From Actinomadura sp. 6K520 (GTDB lineage: Bacteria; Actinomycetota; Actinomycetes; Streptosporangiales; Streptosporangiaceae): 62,709 nt of DNA. Both the position numbers and the translations under genes were made by a program. The DNA lies in NCBI RefSeq assembly GCF_004349245.1, contig NZ_SMLC01000023.1:1-62709 (forward strand), in the 5' to 3' direction. Positions 22,110-30,119 of this stretch are shown piece after piece (the stretch's first letter is position 1; each line of letters opens with the position of its first letter). The notes under the pieces were generated by a model that was not told the origin of the DNA, did no database searches, and worked only from the letters and a program-made list of their open reading frames with translations.

Positions 22110-24941
22110 CTAGCTGCACTTCTCAAGGATTCTCAACCAGTCCGGATCCGTCAGCTCGGCGCCGTTGTCCTGAAGGGCGTCCTGCAGGTCGAAGCGCGTC
22201 ACGTTGAGCTTCCGGTAGATCCTCGTCAGATGCTGCTCCACCGTGCTGATGGTGACGAACAGCTTCTCGGAGATCTCCCTGTTGGTGTGGCCCGCGGCGG
22301 CGAGGGCCGCCACCCGGCGCTCGGCGTCGCTGAGCCCGGGGGCCGTGTCGGCATGGGCCGCGGCGCCCTCCGGCCCGGCCGGCCCCGCATCGAACCCGCC
22401 GCCCTGGTCCAGCGCCTTGGCGCCGCATTGCCGGGCAAGCGCCAGCGCCTTGCGCGCGTGCTTGCGCGCGCGCTTGGCTTCGCCCAGCAGCAGGCAGGTG
22501 CGGCCCAGGTCGGCCAGGGCATAGGCCAGTTCTAGCTTGTCCCCGCACTGCTGAAGCAACCCGACCGCCTCCTCCAGCACGGCGATGCGCGCGGCCAGGT
22601 CGCGCGTGGCGGCGTGGGCGCGCAACGCCATCCCCCGCGTCCGCAGGTGCTGGGGGTCGATCAGGGCGAGTTGCTCGTCACCGAGCGCCTTGGCCTCGGG
22701 AAGGTCTCCGAGTTGCAGGTACGCCTCGACCGCCCCGCTGCGCCACGCTTCCACGACCGGCAGGTCGATGCCCCAGTCCCCCATCAGCCGGCCGCAGGCC
22801 AGGAAGTCGCTCAGCGCGGCATGGGGATGGTTCGTGGACAGGTGATAGCGGCCGCGCGCGCAGAGGTAGTGCAGCCCCATCCGGGTCTGGAACATCGCCT
22901 CGGGCACCGGGACGTCGAGATAGGCCGCCGCCTCGTCGAGATCGCCCCTGCCCGTCAGCGCGAGGACCGCCGCCGCCAGCGGCAGTCCCACCACGACACC
23001 CCAGCTCGGCGGGGAGATCAGGCTGAGCGCGGCCTTCGCCTGCTCCTCCGCCGCCTGCAGTTCGCCCTGCCGGACGTGGATCATCGCCCGTTCGGCCGCG
23101 AACAGCGCATGCCAGGTCGGGCTGCGGCGCACTGCGGCCTCGGCGAGCAGCACGTCGCACCAGCCGGCGGCCTCGGCGAGCCGGTCGTTGTAGGTGTAGG
23201 CGGCGAGCGCGGCGGTCAGCGGAGCGAGCATGCGCTCGCTGAGCCGGGACCGCTGCAGCAGTCCCTCGGCCGCCGCCAGAACCGTGGCCTGTTTCCCGTG
23301 CACCAGTTCGGCCGCGATCACATCGGCCCCCTGCAGTTCGGGATTCACCAGGACCGGCATGGGTCCGTGCCGCCGGAAGGTCACCGGCCGGGGACGCTTG
23401 AACAGGGCCGGATACAGGTAGGCGCCCCAGAGGCCGGGACCGTCCAGATCCGCGGTGCTCGCCTTCTCGCACTCCGCCGCCACCCCGTGGCCCGACGCCA
23501 GCAGGTCCAGGATGGCCAGCGCCTCGCGCACACGCCCATGCCACAGCAGGTAGCCGGCCGGTATGAAGTGGTCGGGGCCTTCGGGGTCGGCGCCTTCGGG
23601 GTCGGCGTCGCCGACGGCGCAGAACTCGTGCAGCCGCCGCAGGACGGCGGCGGGATCGAGCCGCCACTCCGCGTCGACGAGCATGGACACCACCACGGCG
23701 CGCTGCCGTTCGTCACAGACCTGGTGGGCCGCCCGCAGGTAGTGGACGCACGTGGTCACGTCGTCGCCGGCGAGCGCGTGTTCCGCGGCCTCCTGGAGGA
23801 TCGGAACGACCCACGGCGCTTCGAGCCGGCCCGCCGCGACGATGTGCGCCGCCACCTCCACGGCCGGGAAGCCCTCGTTGTGCAGCAGGTCGGCGATCCT
23901 CGCGTGGGCGGCCCGGCGCGTGCCGGCCGGCGTGCCCTCCAGCACGGCGGCGCGGAACGCCTCGTGCCGGAACCGTCCGTCCACCAGCACCTTCGCCGTG
24001 GTCAGCAGGTGGACGACCTGGCGGCAGGCATCGACGCCTATGTCGAGGACGCCGGCGAGCAGCAGGGGCGACACCGGCTTGTTCAGCACCGCGATGGCAC
24101 GTGCCAACTCGACGACCGGGCTTTCGTGCCGGTAGAGGAAATCGAGCACGGCGCGGCCGAACGCCTCACCCCCCGTCGCGCCCGACCACCGGAACGAGCC
24201 GTCGCGGTGGTCGTCCAGGAAGGCCTGCGCCAGCATCGGGTAGCCCGCGCTCGCCTCGTACAGCTCGGTGACCAGGTCGTGCGGCGGGCGGTCGTCCAGG
24301 TGCGCGGCCGCCATCTCGGCGAGGGCCGCCCGGGACAGCGGCTCCAGCCGTATCCGCCGGAACAGCGGCTCCCGGAGGAACTCGCTGCGCATCAGGGCGC
24401 TCGACCCGTTCGCATGGGAGCACTCGCCGAAGATGACGTGCAGGCGCGCGCCCCGCAGCCGGCGGACCAGGTACAGCAGGCATTGCAAGGACGGCACGTC
24501 GGCGTGGTGCGCGTCATCGACGATGAGCACGACGGGCCGGTCCTCCAGCAGGTCGCGGAGAATCCCCAGCATCCCGCGCAGGACGCGGGTGGGGACCTGG
24601 ACGACGGCCTCGCCGCCCTCCCCGGCCACCGGTGCGCCCGGGCCGGCGTTCAGGGCGTCTGCGTCCAGCCATCGCATCGCCCGCTCCGCGCTCTCGCGCG
24701 GCAGGCCCGGGCTTCGGACCAGCTGTTCCAGCACCCCCAGCGGCAGGTCGCGTTCGCTCCGGGAGGCGACCGCGCCGAGCGTGAGGCCGCCGGACTCGGC
24801 GGCCCACTCGCCGGCGGCGCGCAGGAGAGCCGTCTTACCGGTGGCTATTCCCCCGCTAATCACCACTACCGAGCCCCCTGAGAAGCTTCCGAACAGGCCC
24901 TTCAGGGTGCCCAGTTCATTCTCCCTGCCGACCAGAATCAT
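22110..24941 (-). CDS. LAL-family (MalT-like) LuxR transcriptional regulator
   Basis: 943 aa, in the normal size range of large ATP-binding LuxR regulators. An N-terminal AAA/NTPase domain carries Walker A GGIATGKT (residues about 30-37) and a hydrophobic VVLIVDDAH Walker B at about 135. A helical TPR-like middle follows. A C-terminal LuxR helix-turn-helix lies at about 865-930 (LSDAERRVAALAAAGHTNREI... STVEQHL). Such proteins are pathway-specific activators in many type I PKS clusters, so the left-hand PKS operon is the likely target. That is inference from position. Nothing upstream in the same direction is close: the leader to the SARP gene is about 520 nt, so it probably has its own promoter. 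Confidence 0.94.
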   Translation of the reverse strand: MILVGRENELGTLKGLFGSFSGGSVVVISGGIATGKTALLRAAGEWAAESGGLTLGAVASRSERDLPLGVLEQLVRSPGLPRESAERAMRWLDADALNAGPGAPVAGEGGEAVVQVPTRVLRGMLGILRDLLEDRPVVLIVDDAHHADVPSLQCLLYLVRRLRGARLHVIFGECSHANGSSALMRSEFLREPLFRRIRLEPLSRAALAEMAAAHLDDRPPHDLVTELYEASAGYPMLAQAFLDDHRDGSFRWSGATGGEAFGRAVLDFLYRHESPVVELARAIAVLNKPVSPLLLAGVLDIGVDACRQVVHLLTTAKVLVDGRFRHEAFRAAVLEGTPAGTRRAAHARIADLLHNEGFPAVEVAAHIVAAGRLEAPWVVPILQEAAEHALAGDDVTTCVHYLRAAHQVCDERQRAVVVSMLVDAEWRLDPAAVLRRLHEFCAVGDADPEGADPEGPDHFIPAGYLLWHGRVREALAILDLLASGHGVAAECEKASTADLDGPGLWGAYLYPALFKRPRPVTFRRHGPMPVLVNPELQGADVIAAELVHGKQATVLAAAEGLLQRSRLSERMLAPLTAALAAYTYNDRLAEAAGWCDVLLAEAAVRRSPTWHALFAAERAMIHVRQGELQAAEEQAKAALSLISPPSWGVVVGLPLAAAVLALTGRGDLDEAAAYLDVPVPEAMFQTRMGLHYLCARGRYHLSTNHPHAALSDFLACGRLMGDWGIDLPVVEAWRSGAVEAYLQLGDLPEAKALGDEQLALIDPQHLRTRGMALRAHAATRDLAARIAVLEEAVGLLQQCGDKLELAYALADLGRTCLLLGEAKRARKHARKALALARQCGAKALDQGGGFDAGPAGPEGAAAHADTAPGLSDAERRVAALAAAGHTNREISEKLFVTISTVEQHLTRIYRKLNVTRFDLQDALQDNGAELTDPDWLRILEKCS

Positions 24942-25398
24942 GAGTGACTCCTAAGCAGACCGCCTCGTTTCTCCGACCCCACTGAAAACCCGGCGCCGTG
25001 ATCACCACCGATTCGGAGCGCCGCTCGTCGACATGCTTCACAAATGCCACCATCCTTACACTCTGGCCATTGTTTTACAACATCAACTAAACGTCACAGC
25101 CGGCCACCGTGCGTGATAAGACGATTAAGCTGCACGGATTCTCAAGGCACATCGTTCCGGACATTAGTAGAATGTGACATTAACCTCTTTGCTGCGCCCC
25201 GCGCACTCCACACATGAGCCCACCGAATCCAGCGAGATCCGACAAAAGCCGCGATCTCGACGAAAGAGCACGATTCCTCCATGGACCGCAGGGACATAGT
25301 CATCCAGACCCCAGGCAATCCAACCGTCACCCTGCAGTCCTTGACACACAGATGACCTTCAGCATCACCCAGAAAACAAAAGAGACCAAATACTAAAT
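24942..25398. other. AT-rich intergenic region upstream of the LAL gene
   Basis: About 460 nt that are clearly richer in A and T than the rest of the window, especially 25040-25210 and 25370-25410. It should contain the LAL promoter on the minus strand. Short open frames on the minus strand (for example 25164-25349, 61 codons) show no strong ribosome binding site and no family I recognise, so I do not call them genes. I see no clear repeats or SARP-type heptamers. Confidence 0.4.
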
Positions 25399-25445
25399 GA
25401 AAAAAATTGATTCGGCACATTGCCGTGCCGCGCCGCCTTCGGCAC
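25399..25445 (-). terminator. Rho-independent-like terminator after the SARP gene
   Basis: Reading the minus strand, the hairpin CGGCAC...GTGCCG (25430-25425 with 25418-25413) is followed by AATCAA and a run of Ts (about 25406-25400). A third copy of the arm at 25445-25440 (GTGCCG) can pair with the middle arm instead, giving two mutually exclusive hairpins. T-tailed terminators are uncommon in such GC-rich DNA. It lies about 20 nt after the SARP stop. Confidence 0.6.
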
Positions 25446-25464
25446 CCGTCCGGCCCGGAAAGGA

Positions 25465-26238
25465 CTAGGAGGCGACGCGCAGGTCGAGCCGTTCGTCAGC
25501 GGAAAGGATCGCCCGCTGCATGTCCCGCAGAGCCTGGCACGGCTCCAGGCCGAGCTCCTCCCTGAGCGTGCTACGGGCGGACTGGTAGACCCGCAGTGCG
25601 TCCGCCTTCCGGTCGGAGCGGTACAAAGCCAGCATGAGCTGGCGGTAATAGACCTCCCGCAGCGGGTTCTCGGCGACGAGCGAGTACAGCCAGCCGACGA
25701 GCTCCCGGTGCCGGCCCAGCCGGAGATAGGCGTCGCTCAGCATCTCCAGGCACTCCAGGCGCAGCTCGGTCATCCACCGGACGAAGCCCCCGACGATGGG
25801 GCCGGTGCGCACGTCGCCGAGCGTCTGCCCGCGCCACAGGCCCAGCGCCTGCTCCAGGGCGTCCGCGGCCTCCTCGTACCGGCGTTCCCTGATGCAGGCC
25901 CGCCCCCGGTCCGCCAGCCGCCGGAAGATGTGGAAATCGATGTCGTCGGCGCCCTTCCGGAGCAGATAGCCGGGCGGCTTGGTCAGCACCGGGTTCTCCT
26001 CCTGGCCGGGCCGCGCGAGGAACTTGCGGACCTGGGATATGTAGACGTGGAGTCCGGCCATGGCACGCCGCGGTGGCGCGTCGTCCCACACCTCGGTGAT
26101 CAGCTGGTCGAGTGCCACCACCTGATCCGCCCTGATCACCATGGCGGTCAGCACGGTCTCGACCTTCCGTGCGCTAATGGAGGCGGAACCGCTCTCGTCG
26201 ATCACGCGGAGCGGCCCCAGGACTTCGTACCTCAAGAT
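25465..26238 (-). CDS. SARP-family transcriptional activator (BTAD domain)
   Basis: 257 aa from a TTG start at 26238, which is preceded by a strong AGGGGAGGG element and gives the typical SARP start (RYEVLGPLRV). ATG 26250 is a weaker alternative, four codons upstream. The N-terminal OmpR-like winged helix spans about 5-95 (RKVETVLTAMVIRADQVV... SQVRKFL). The bacterial transcriptional activation domain spans about 100-245 (FHIFRRLADRGRACI ... VYQSARSTLREELGLEP). SARPs bind direct heptamer repeats and switch on antibiotic clusters. With the LAL gene it forms a regulator pair between the two PKS clusters. Which cluster it controls cannot be read from the sequence. Confidence 0.93.
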   Translation of the reverse strand: MLRYEVLGPLRVIDESGSASISARKVETVLTAMVIRADQVVALDQLITEVWDDAPPRRAMAGLHVYISQVRKFLARPGQEENPVLTKPPGYLLRKGADDIDFHIFRRLADRGRACIRERRYEEAADALEQALGLWRGQTLGDVRTGPIVGGFVRWMTELRLECLEMLSDAYLRLGRHRELVGWLYSLVAENPLREVYYRQLMLALYRSDRKADALRVYQSARSTLREELGLEPCQALRDMQRAILSADERLDLRVAS

Positions 26239-26706
26239 CCCTCCCCTCATGCGGACTGACCCGGGAGCCGAGCGGCTCCGATGCCCTCGCGGGCGATCCT
26301 CCGGCGCCTGCATGACCATCCAAGCCACCCGTCGATGATGAGGTGATCTGTCGTCGCGCGGGTACCCGTACCACGCCCCTACCGGGCGATCATGCGAAAG
26401 CTGCACCCCGGCTCCCCAGTGCCGCCAAATACCCCTATCGCGACATTCGGGGCATCATGCGGGTTCAGCACGGATGGCGGATCCACTACAATGATGTCCC
26501 CGCCCTCGGTCATACCGCAGCCCACATCCGAGCCAGAAAGTCGATCTTGCCGGTGGCATCCGCCCGGCCAAGGATCGCCCAGGGATATGTCGGGCGTGGC
26601 CAGAGGCAATGGCACCGTCCTGATCACCCCTCCCTTTCCCTGAGCTCGCCGAACCGCCCGCGCCGCCCCCTCGGGGCGTCCGGCGAGCCCCGCCGCGCGC
26701 AATATC
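26239..26706. other. Intergenic region between the SARP and STAS genes
   Basis: About 470 nt between divergent genes. It contains the SARP promoter on the minus strand and a perfect 10-bp palindrome CGGGTACCCG near 26357-26366. The 26343-26783 part can be read open in the plus frame of the STAS gene, but its codon use and composition differ from the neighbours and a better start exists at 26784. I treat it as non-coding. Confidence 0.4.
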
Positions 26707-26720
26707 GGGACGTTGGTCCC
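26707..26720. promoter_or_regulatory. DosR/DevR-like box, GGGACGTTGGTCCC
   Basis: A perfect GGGAC-N4-GTCCC palindrome 63 nt upstream of the STAS start. It resembles the core of the mycobacterial DosR box (GGGACTWWAGTCCC). It is one of at least eight related boxes in 26.7-40.3 kb. Confidence 0.6.
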
Positions 26721-26783
26721 TGGCAGCGCGGTGAGCGACGACGGAGCCTGGTGTCACCAGCGAAGCCGCAGAGAGGAACGGTC

Positions 26784-27218
26784 ATGTGCGTCCATGCCGT
26801 CCGGCATAGCGCGTCCGCGCTGCTCACGACGGTGTTCGAGCACGGGACGACCGGTGTGTCGCGCGTGGCGGTCGCCGGCGTGCTGGACATCGCGACCGCC
26901 GCCGACTTCGGGATCGAACTGGCGCGGGTGATCGACGAGCACGGACCGGACGTGCTGCTCGACGCGTCCGCCCTGACCTTCTGCGATGCCCGGGGACTGG
27001 CGGCGATCGTGGCCGCCGACGGGCTAGCGCGGCGCCGCGGCGGTGCCGTCACGCTGACCGGCGTCCGTCCGCAGCTCGCGCGGATCCTGCGGATCACTCG
27101 ACTCGACAAGAGGTTCATGCGTCCCCGCACGGGGCCGTCCCCGCCGGCGGGGAGGACGCCGTCGGTTTCGCCTGGCGGGCGGCGGCTCCGGGGGGCGCGC
27201 AGCGCGGACTGGAGGTGA
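26784..27218 (+). CDS. STAS-domain anti-sigma factor antagonist-like protein
   Basis: 144 aa from ATG 26784 with AGAGGA upstream. A single STAS domain spans about 20-110 (VAVAGVLDIATAADF... ALTFCDARGLAAIV). In SpoIIAA/RsbV proteins the motif is DSSGL and its first Ser is phosphorylated. Here the motif reads DARGL, with Ala 69 in the Ser position, so the usual kinase switch is absent. The protein may be constitutively active or act by another route; that is inference. The last 30 residues are Pro/Arg-rich and look disordered. The gene ends 4 nt before the flavodoxin gene, so the two should be cotranscribed from the DosR-like box. Confidence 0.85.
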   Translation: MCVHAVRHSASALLTTVFEHGTTGVSRVAVAGVLDIATAADFGIELARVIDEHGPDVLLDASALTFCDARGLAAIVAADGLARRRGGAVTLTGVRPQLARILRITRLDKRFMRPRTGPSPPAGRTPSVSPGGRRLRGARSADWR

Positions 27219-27222
27219 GGAC

Positions 27223-27798
27223 ATGACCGTCCTGGTGGCGTACGCGAGTACGCACGGGTCCACGCGGAGCATCGCCGAACGGATCGGCGCGGTACTGACC
27301 GAACACGGTGCGCGGGTAGAAGTCCGCGCCATGAGCAGTGGGGGCAATGCGGCTGATTACGAGGCGCTCGTCCTCGGCAGCGCCGTCCACAGCCGAGCCT
27401 GGCTGGCCGAGGCGACCGGCTTCCTGGAACGGGAACGCGACGCCCTCGCCAAGCGGCCGGTGTGGCTGTTCAGCGTCGGGATGCCCGCCGCGCTGCGCGG
27501 CCCTTGGCGCGGCTACGGACCCAAGGAGGAGGCCCTGCTGGCGGACGACCTCCGCCGGACGCTCGACGCCCGCGAACACCGGCTCTTCTCCGGGGTTTTC
27601 CGGCGCGAGCACATCTCTCCCGCCGGGCGCGTGATCTGCAGGCTGCTCGGAGTACGGTACGGCGACTACCGGGACTGGCCGGCGATCGACGCCTGGGCGT
27701 CCGAGATCGCGGGCGACCTGGCGCCCCGCGGGTCAGTGCCTGCGCCGGACCCCCCGGCGGAGTCGTCGTACCGCCCGGCGCCGCGGTCGCCCGGATAG
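27223..27798 (+). CDS. Flavodoxin-domain protein (HemG-like)
   Basis: 191 aa. The N-terminal FMN phosphate loop is VAYASTHGSTRSIAERI, and later flavodoxin strands are VLGSAVHSRAW and PVWLFSVGMP. This is the pattern of the menaquinone-dependent protoporphyrinogen oxidase/flavodoxin group. Related small flavoproteins occur in actinomycete stress and dormancy loci next to universal stress proteins, as here. The C-terminal 25 residues are Pro/Ser-rich. It is probably cytoplasmic. The start ATG follows a GGAGGTGAGG element and lies directly after the STAS gene. The redox substrate is unknown. Confidence 0.88.
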   Translation: MTVLVAYASTHGSTRSIAERIGAVLTEHGARVEVRAMSSGGNAADYEALVLGSAVHSRAWLAEATGFLERERDALAKRPVWLFSVGMPAALRGPWRGYGPKEEALLADDLRRTLDAREHRLFSGVFRREHISPAGRVICRLLGVRYGDYRDWPAIDAWASEIAGDLAPRGSVPAPDPPAESSYRPAPRSPG

Positions 27799-27841
27799 CG
27801 GAGCCCGAACCCCGACCCCACTCCGACCATGACGACGATGA

Positions 27842-28567
27842 TCACCGCCACGCCGAACGGGACCGAGGATCCCGGTATCGCGACCATGTGCGGGGCCGCC
27901 CTGCGGACGGACCGTCCCGCCGGACGCGCCGGCGAAGGTTCCGGAACTGCCGGTGCTGCATGATGAAATGGGCCGGCTCGCCGAAGAGGCGGCCCATCAG
28001 CCGGTCGGCCGCGGCCGGCTTCCCGCGGCCGCGCGTCCGGACGATCAGCCGGGTCCCGCCGTCCGGCAGCGGCCGCAGATGGAAGGCCCAGATCCCGTCG
28101 GTGTACGCGTCGGGCATCGGGCCGCGCGGGTCGAACGGCCGTCCGGACGGAAGTTCGAAATCGGACCTGAGCACCAGGGTCCTCGCGGGGTCGAGGACCT
28201 CGACGACGAAGTAGAACGCCCCGCTGGGCACCGAGGGCACGCGAGTGCCGACGGCCACGTCCTGCCACTCGGGAACGACCTCGTCGGCGCTCCGGCGTCC
28301 TCCGTTGTCGAGGAGGTCCCAGCTGTACCAGCCGGCCCGCCCGCATCCCATCTGGACCAGCCACGGCCAGACCTCCTCCGGCGGCGCGGGCAGCGAGACC
28401 GCCATGGTCGACTGCGCGGTCGCACGCTCGATGAGGTCGTCACCGGGATAGGAGGCGCTCGCCTCTTCCCGGGTCGCGCCCCAGCGCAGCAGGCGAGGAC
28501 GGACCAGGGCCGCGTAGACGCCGGCCGCGAGAACGGTGTAAACGGTGCCGCGAAGCGTTCTTCTCAT
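27842..28567 (-). CDS. SRPBCC-fold protein with an N-terminal membrane anchor
   Basis: 241 aa from ATG 28567, with AAAGGAG 9 nt upstream; the ATG at 28576 would leave no spacing. Residues about 5-25 form one hydrophobic segment (VYTVLAAGVYAAL). The rest is an SRPBCC/START-like ligand-binding fold: STMAVSLPAPPEEVWPWLVQMG, GWYSWDLLDN, then a late long helix. The substrate is unknown. A DosR-like box lies 61 nt upstream of the start, the same distance as for other genes in this block. The gene converges with the flavodoxin gene. Confidence 0.82.
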   Translation of the reverse strand: MRRTLRGTVYTVLAAGVYAALVRPRLLRWGATREEASASYPGDDLIERATAQSTMAVSLPAPPEEVWPWLVQMGCGRAGWYSWDLLDNGGRRSADEVVPEWQDVAVGTRVPSVPSGAFYFVVEVLDPARTLVLRSDFELPSGRPFDPRGPMPDAYTDGIWAFHLRPLPDGGTRLIVRTRGRGKPAAADRLMGRLFGEPAHFIMQHRQFRNLRRRVRRDGPSAGRPRTWSRYRDPRSRSAWR

Positions 28568-28627
28568 TGTTCCCATCTCCTTTCGCCCGTCCTCTTCAAC
28601 CTTCCCCTTCTGTGGGCCGCGCAGGAG

Positions 28628-28641
28628 AGGACCTTGGTCCG
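28628..28641. promoter_or_regulatory. DosR/DevR-like box, AGGACCTTGGTCCG
   Basis: A near-palindrome between the divergent SRPBCC gene (61 nt to its ATG) and the permease/arginine deiminase remnant (93 nt to its ATG). It could serve either. Confidence 0.6.
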
Positions 28642-28733
28642 CTGGTCCGGGGACGGACGCCCGGCGCCCGGCACGGCGGCGTGGTGATCAGCTGAACCGG
28701 CGGCGGTGACGCCGCCGATGAGAGGAGCCAGGG

Positions 28734-29147
28734 ATGACCGCGCAACCGGCCCGCCGGAGACTGGGGCTGTGGATGGCCACCGCCCTGGTGGTGGGCAACA
28801 TGGTCGGATCGGGCGTGGTCCTGCTGCCCAGCTCGCCGGCCGCGTACGGGCCCATCAGCCTGGTGGCGTGGGTGTTCACCGCGGCGGGAGCGATCCTGCT
28901 GGCACTGGTGTTCGCCCGCCTCGCCCGGGCCTACCCCAAGACGGGCGGCCCCTATGCCTACGCGCGCAACCACGTTCTCGGCAACGGCGCCGTCCTGGTC
29001 GGCATGAGCGAGCGCACCACCCCGCAGGCCATCGAACTGCTCGCCCGGCGGCTGTTCACCGCCGGCAAGGCGCGCCAGGTCATCGCCGCGCGGCTGCCCA
29101 AGCGACGCGCGTTCATGCCCCTGGACACCGAAGGCAACACCCCATGA
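28734..29147 (+). pseudogene. Amino-acid permease / arginine deiminase fusion remnant
   Basis: A 137-codon open frame made of two unrelated pieces. Residues 1-82 are the start of an APC-family amino-acid permease ([20 protein letters not shown], then [11 protein letters not shown]). From about residue 83 the sequence is an internal part of arginine deiminase ([19 protein letters not shown] ... [10 protein letters not shown]). It breaks off again at the site of the catalytic His: the family has MHLDT and here it reads MPLDT, five residues before the stop. A deletion appears to have fused the transporter gene to arcA, and a second one removed the arcA end. The stop overlaps the carbamate kinase start (ATGA), so the frame may persist only as a translated leader. 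Neither activity can survive. Confidence 0.82.
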
Positions 29148-30043
29148 GAATCGTCGCGGCCCTGGGAGGCAACGCGCTGCTCCGCCGGGGCGATCCGCTC
29201 GACGCGTCCGTCCAGATCGGGCGCATCCGTGCGGCCGTGCGGGGCCTGGCGGCCGCGGCGTCCGGCAACGAACTGGTCATCACCCATGGCAACGGTCCCC
29301 AGGTCGGGCTGCTGGCCGTGGAGAGCGCCACAGACCCGGCGCTTCGGGCGCCCTATCCACTCGACGTCCTCAGCGCCCAGACCCAGGGCATGATCGGTTA
29401 CTGGCTGGCCCGGGAGCTGCGCCGGGCCTTGCCCGGTCGCGAGATCGTCGCCGTGCTCTCCGAGACCGTCGTCGCCCCGGACGACCCCGCGTTCGCCAAC
29501 CCGACGAAGTTCATCGGCCGCACCTATCCGGCCTCCGAGGCGCACAGGCTGCAGGCGGAGCACGGTTGGGCCGTCCGCCGGGACGGGGCGGCCTGGCGCC
29601 GGGTCGTCCCGTCGCCCGATCCCCGCGACATCGTGGAACTTCCCACCATCGCCCGGCTGGTCGACGACGGCTGCCTGGTCATCGCCGCCGGCGGTGGCGG
29701 CGTCCCGGTGGATCCGGAATACCGGGGAGTCGAGGCCGTGGTGGACAAAGACCTCGCCGCGGCGCTGCTCGCCGAACACCTCGCGGCCGACATGCTGCTG
29801 CTCCTCACCGACGTCCCGGCCGTCATGCGGGGCCACGGGACGGCGGACGCCCGGCCCATCGGTCAGATCACTCCCCGGGCGTTGCGGGCGATGGATCTGC
29901 CGGACGGTTCCATGGGTCCCAAGGCCGAGGCCGCCTGCCGCTTCGCGGAGCACCGCCGGGGCGCCGTCGCGGTCATCGGCTCGCTCACCGATGTCTCCGC
30001 GCATCTGTCCGGCACCGCGGGCACCCGAATCGAGAGCGAGTGA
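29144..30043 (+). CDS. arcC: Carbamate kinase
   Basis: 299 aa from ATG 29144, full length for the family. Motifs: ALGGNALL at the start, [28 protein letters not shown] and a late [13 protein letters not shown]. The enzyme makes ATP and ammonia/CO2 from carbamoyl phosphate as the last step of the arginine deiminase pathway. Upstream only a broken permease/arginine deiminase fusion is left, and no ornithine carbamoyltransferase is nearby, so in this locus the pathway is incomplete. The kinase may work with enzymes encoded elsewhere. Translation is coupled to the fusion remnant by ATGA. Confidence 0.93.
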   Translation: MRIVAALGGNALLRRGDPLDASVQIGRIRAAVRGLAAAASGNELVITHGNGPQVGLLAVESATDPALRAPYPLDVLSAQTQGMIGYWLARELRRALPGREIVAVLSETVVAPDDPAFANPTKFIGRTYPASEAHRLQAEHGWAVRRDGAAWRRVVPSPDPRDIVELPTIARLVDDGCLVIAAGGGGVPVDPEYRGVEAVVDKDLAAALLAEHLAADMLLLLTDVPAVMRGHGTADARPIGQITPRALRAMDLPDGSMGPKAEAACRFAEHRRGAVAVIGSLTDVSAHLSGTAGTRIESE

Positions 30044-30050
30044 CCCCCTG

Positions 30051-30064
30051 GGGACCTTCGTCCG
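30051..30064. promoter_or_regulatory. DosR/DevR-like box, GGGACCTTCGTCCG
   Basis: Identical to the box at 31216. It lies 55 nt upstream of the alcohol dehydrogenase ATG and just after the carbamate kinase stop, so the dehydrogenase has its own control site. Confidence 0.62.
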
Positions 30065-30119
30065 TTACGCACGCGATGCACAAGGTAATTGGCTGGTAGG
30101 AGAGGAATGGAGGAGGACC

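Noticed and set aside
25142..25420. Small minus-strand open frames (92 and 61 codons) in the AT-rich gap
   Set aside because: No strong ribosome binding site, no recognised family, and they overlap a terminator-like structure.
26343..26783. Extension of the STAS gene upstream to 26343
   Set aside because: The stretch contains a DosR-like palindrome, has atypical composition, and a better start with AGAGGA lies at 26784.
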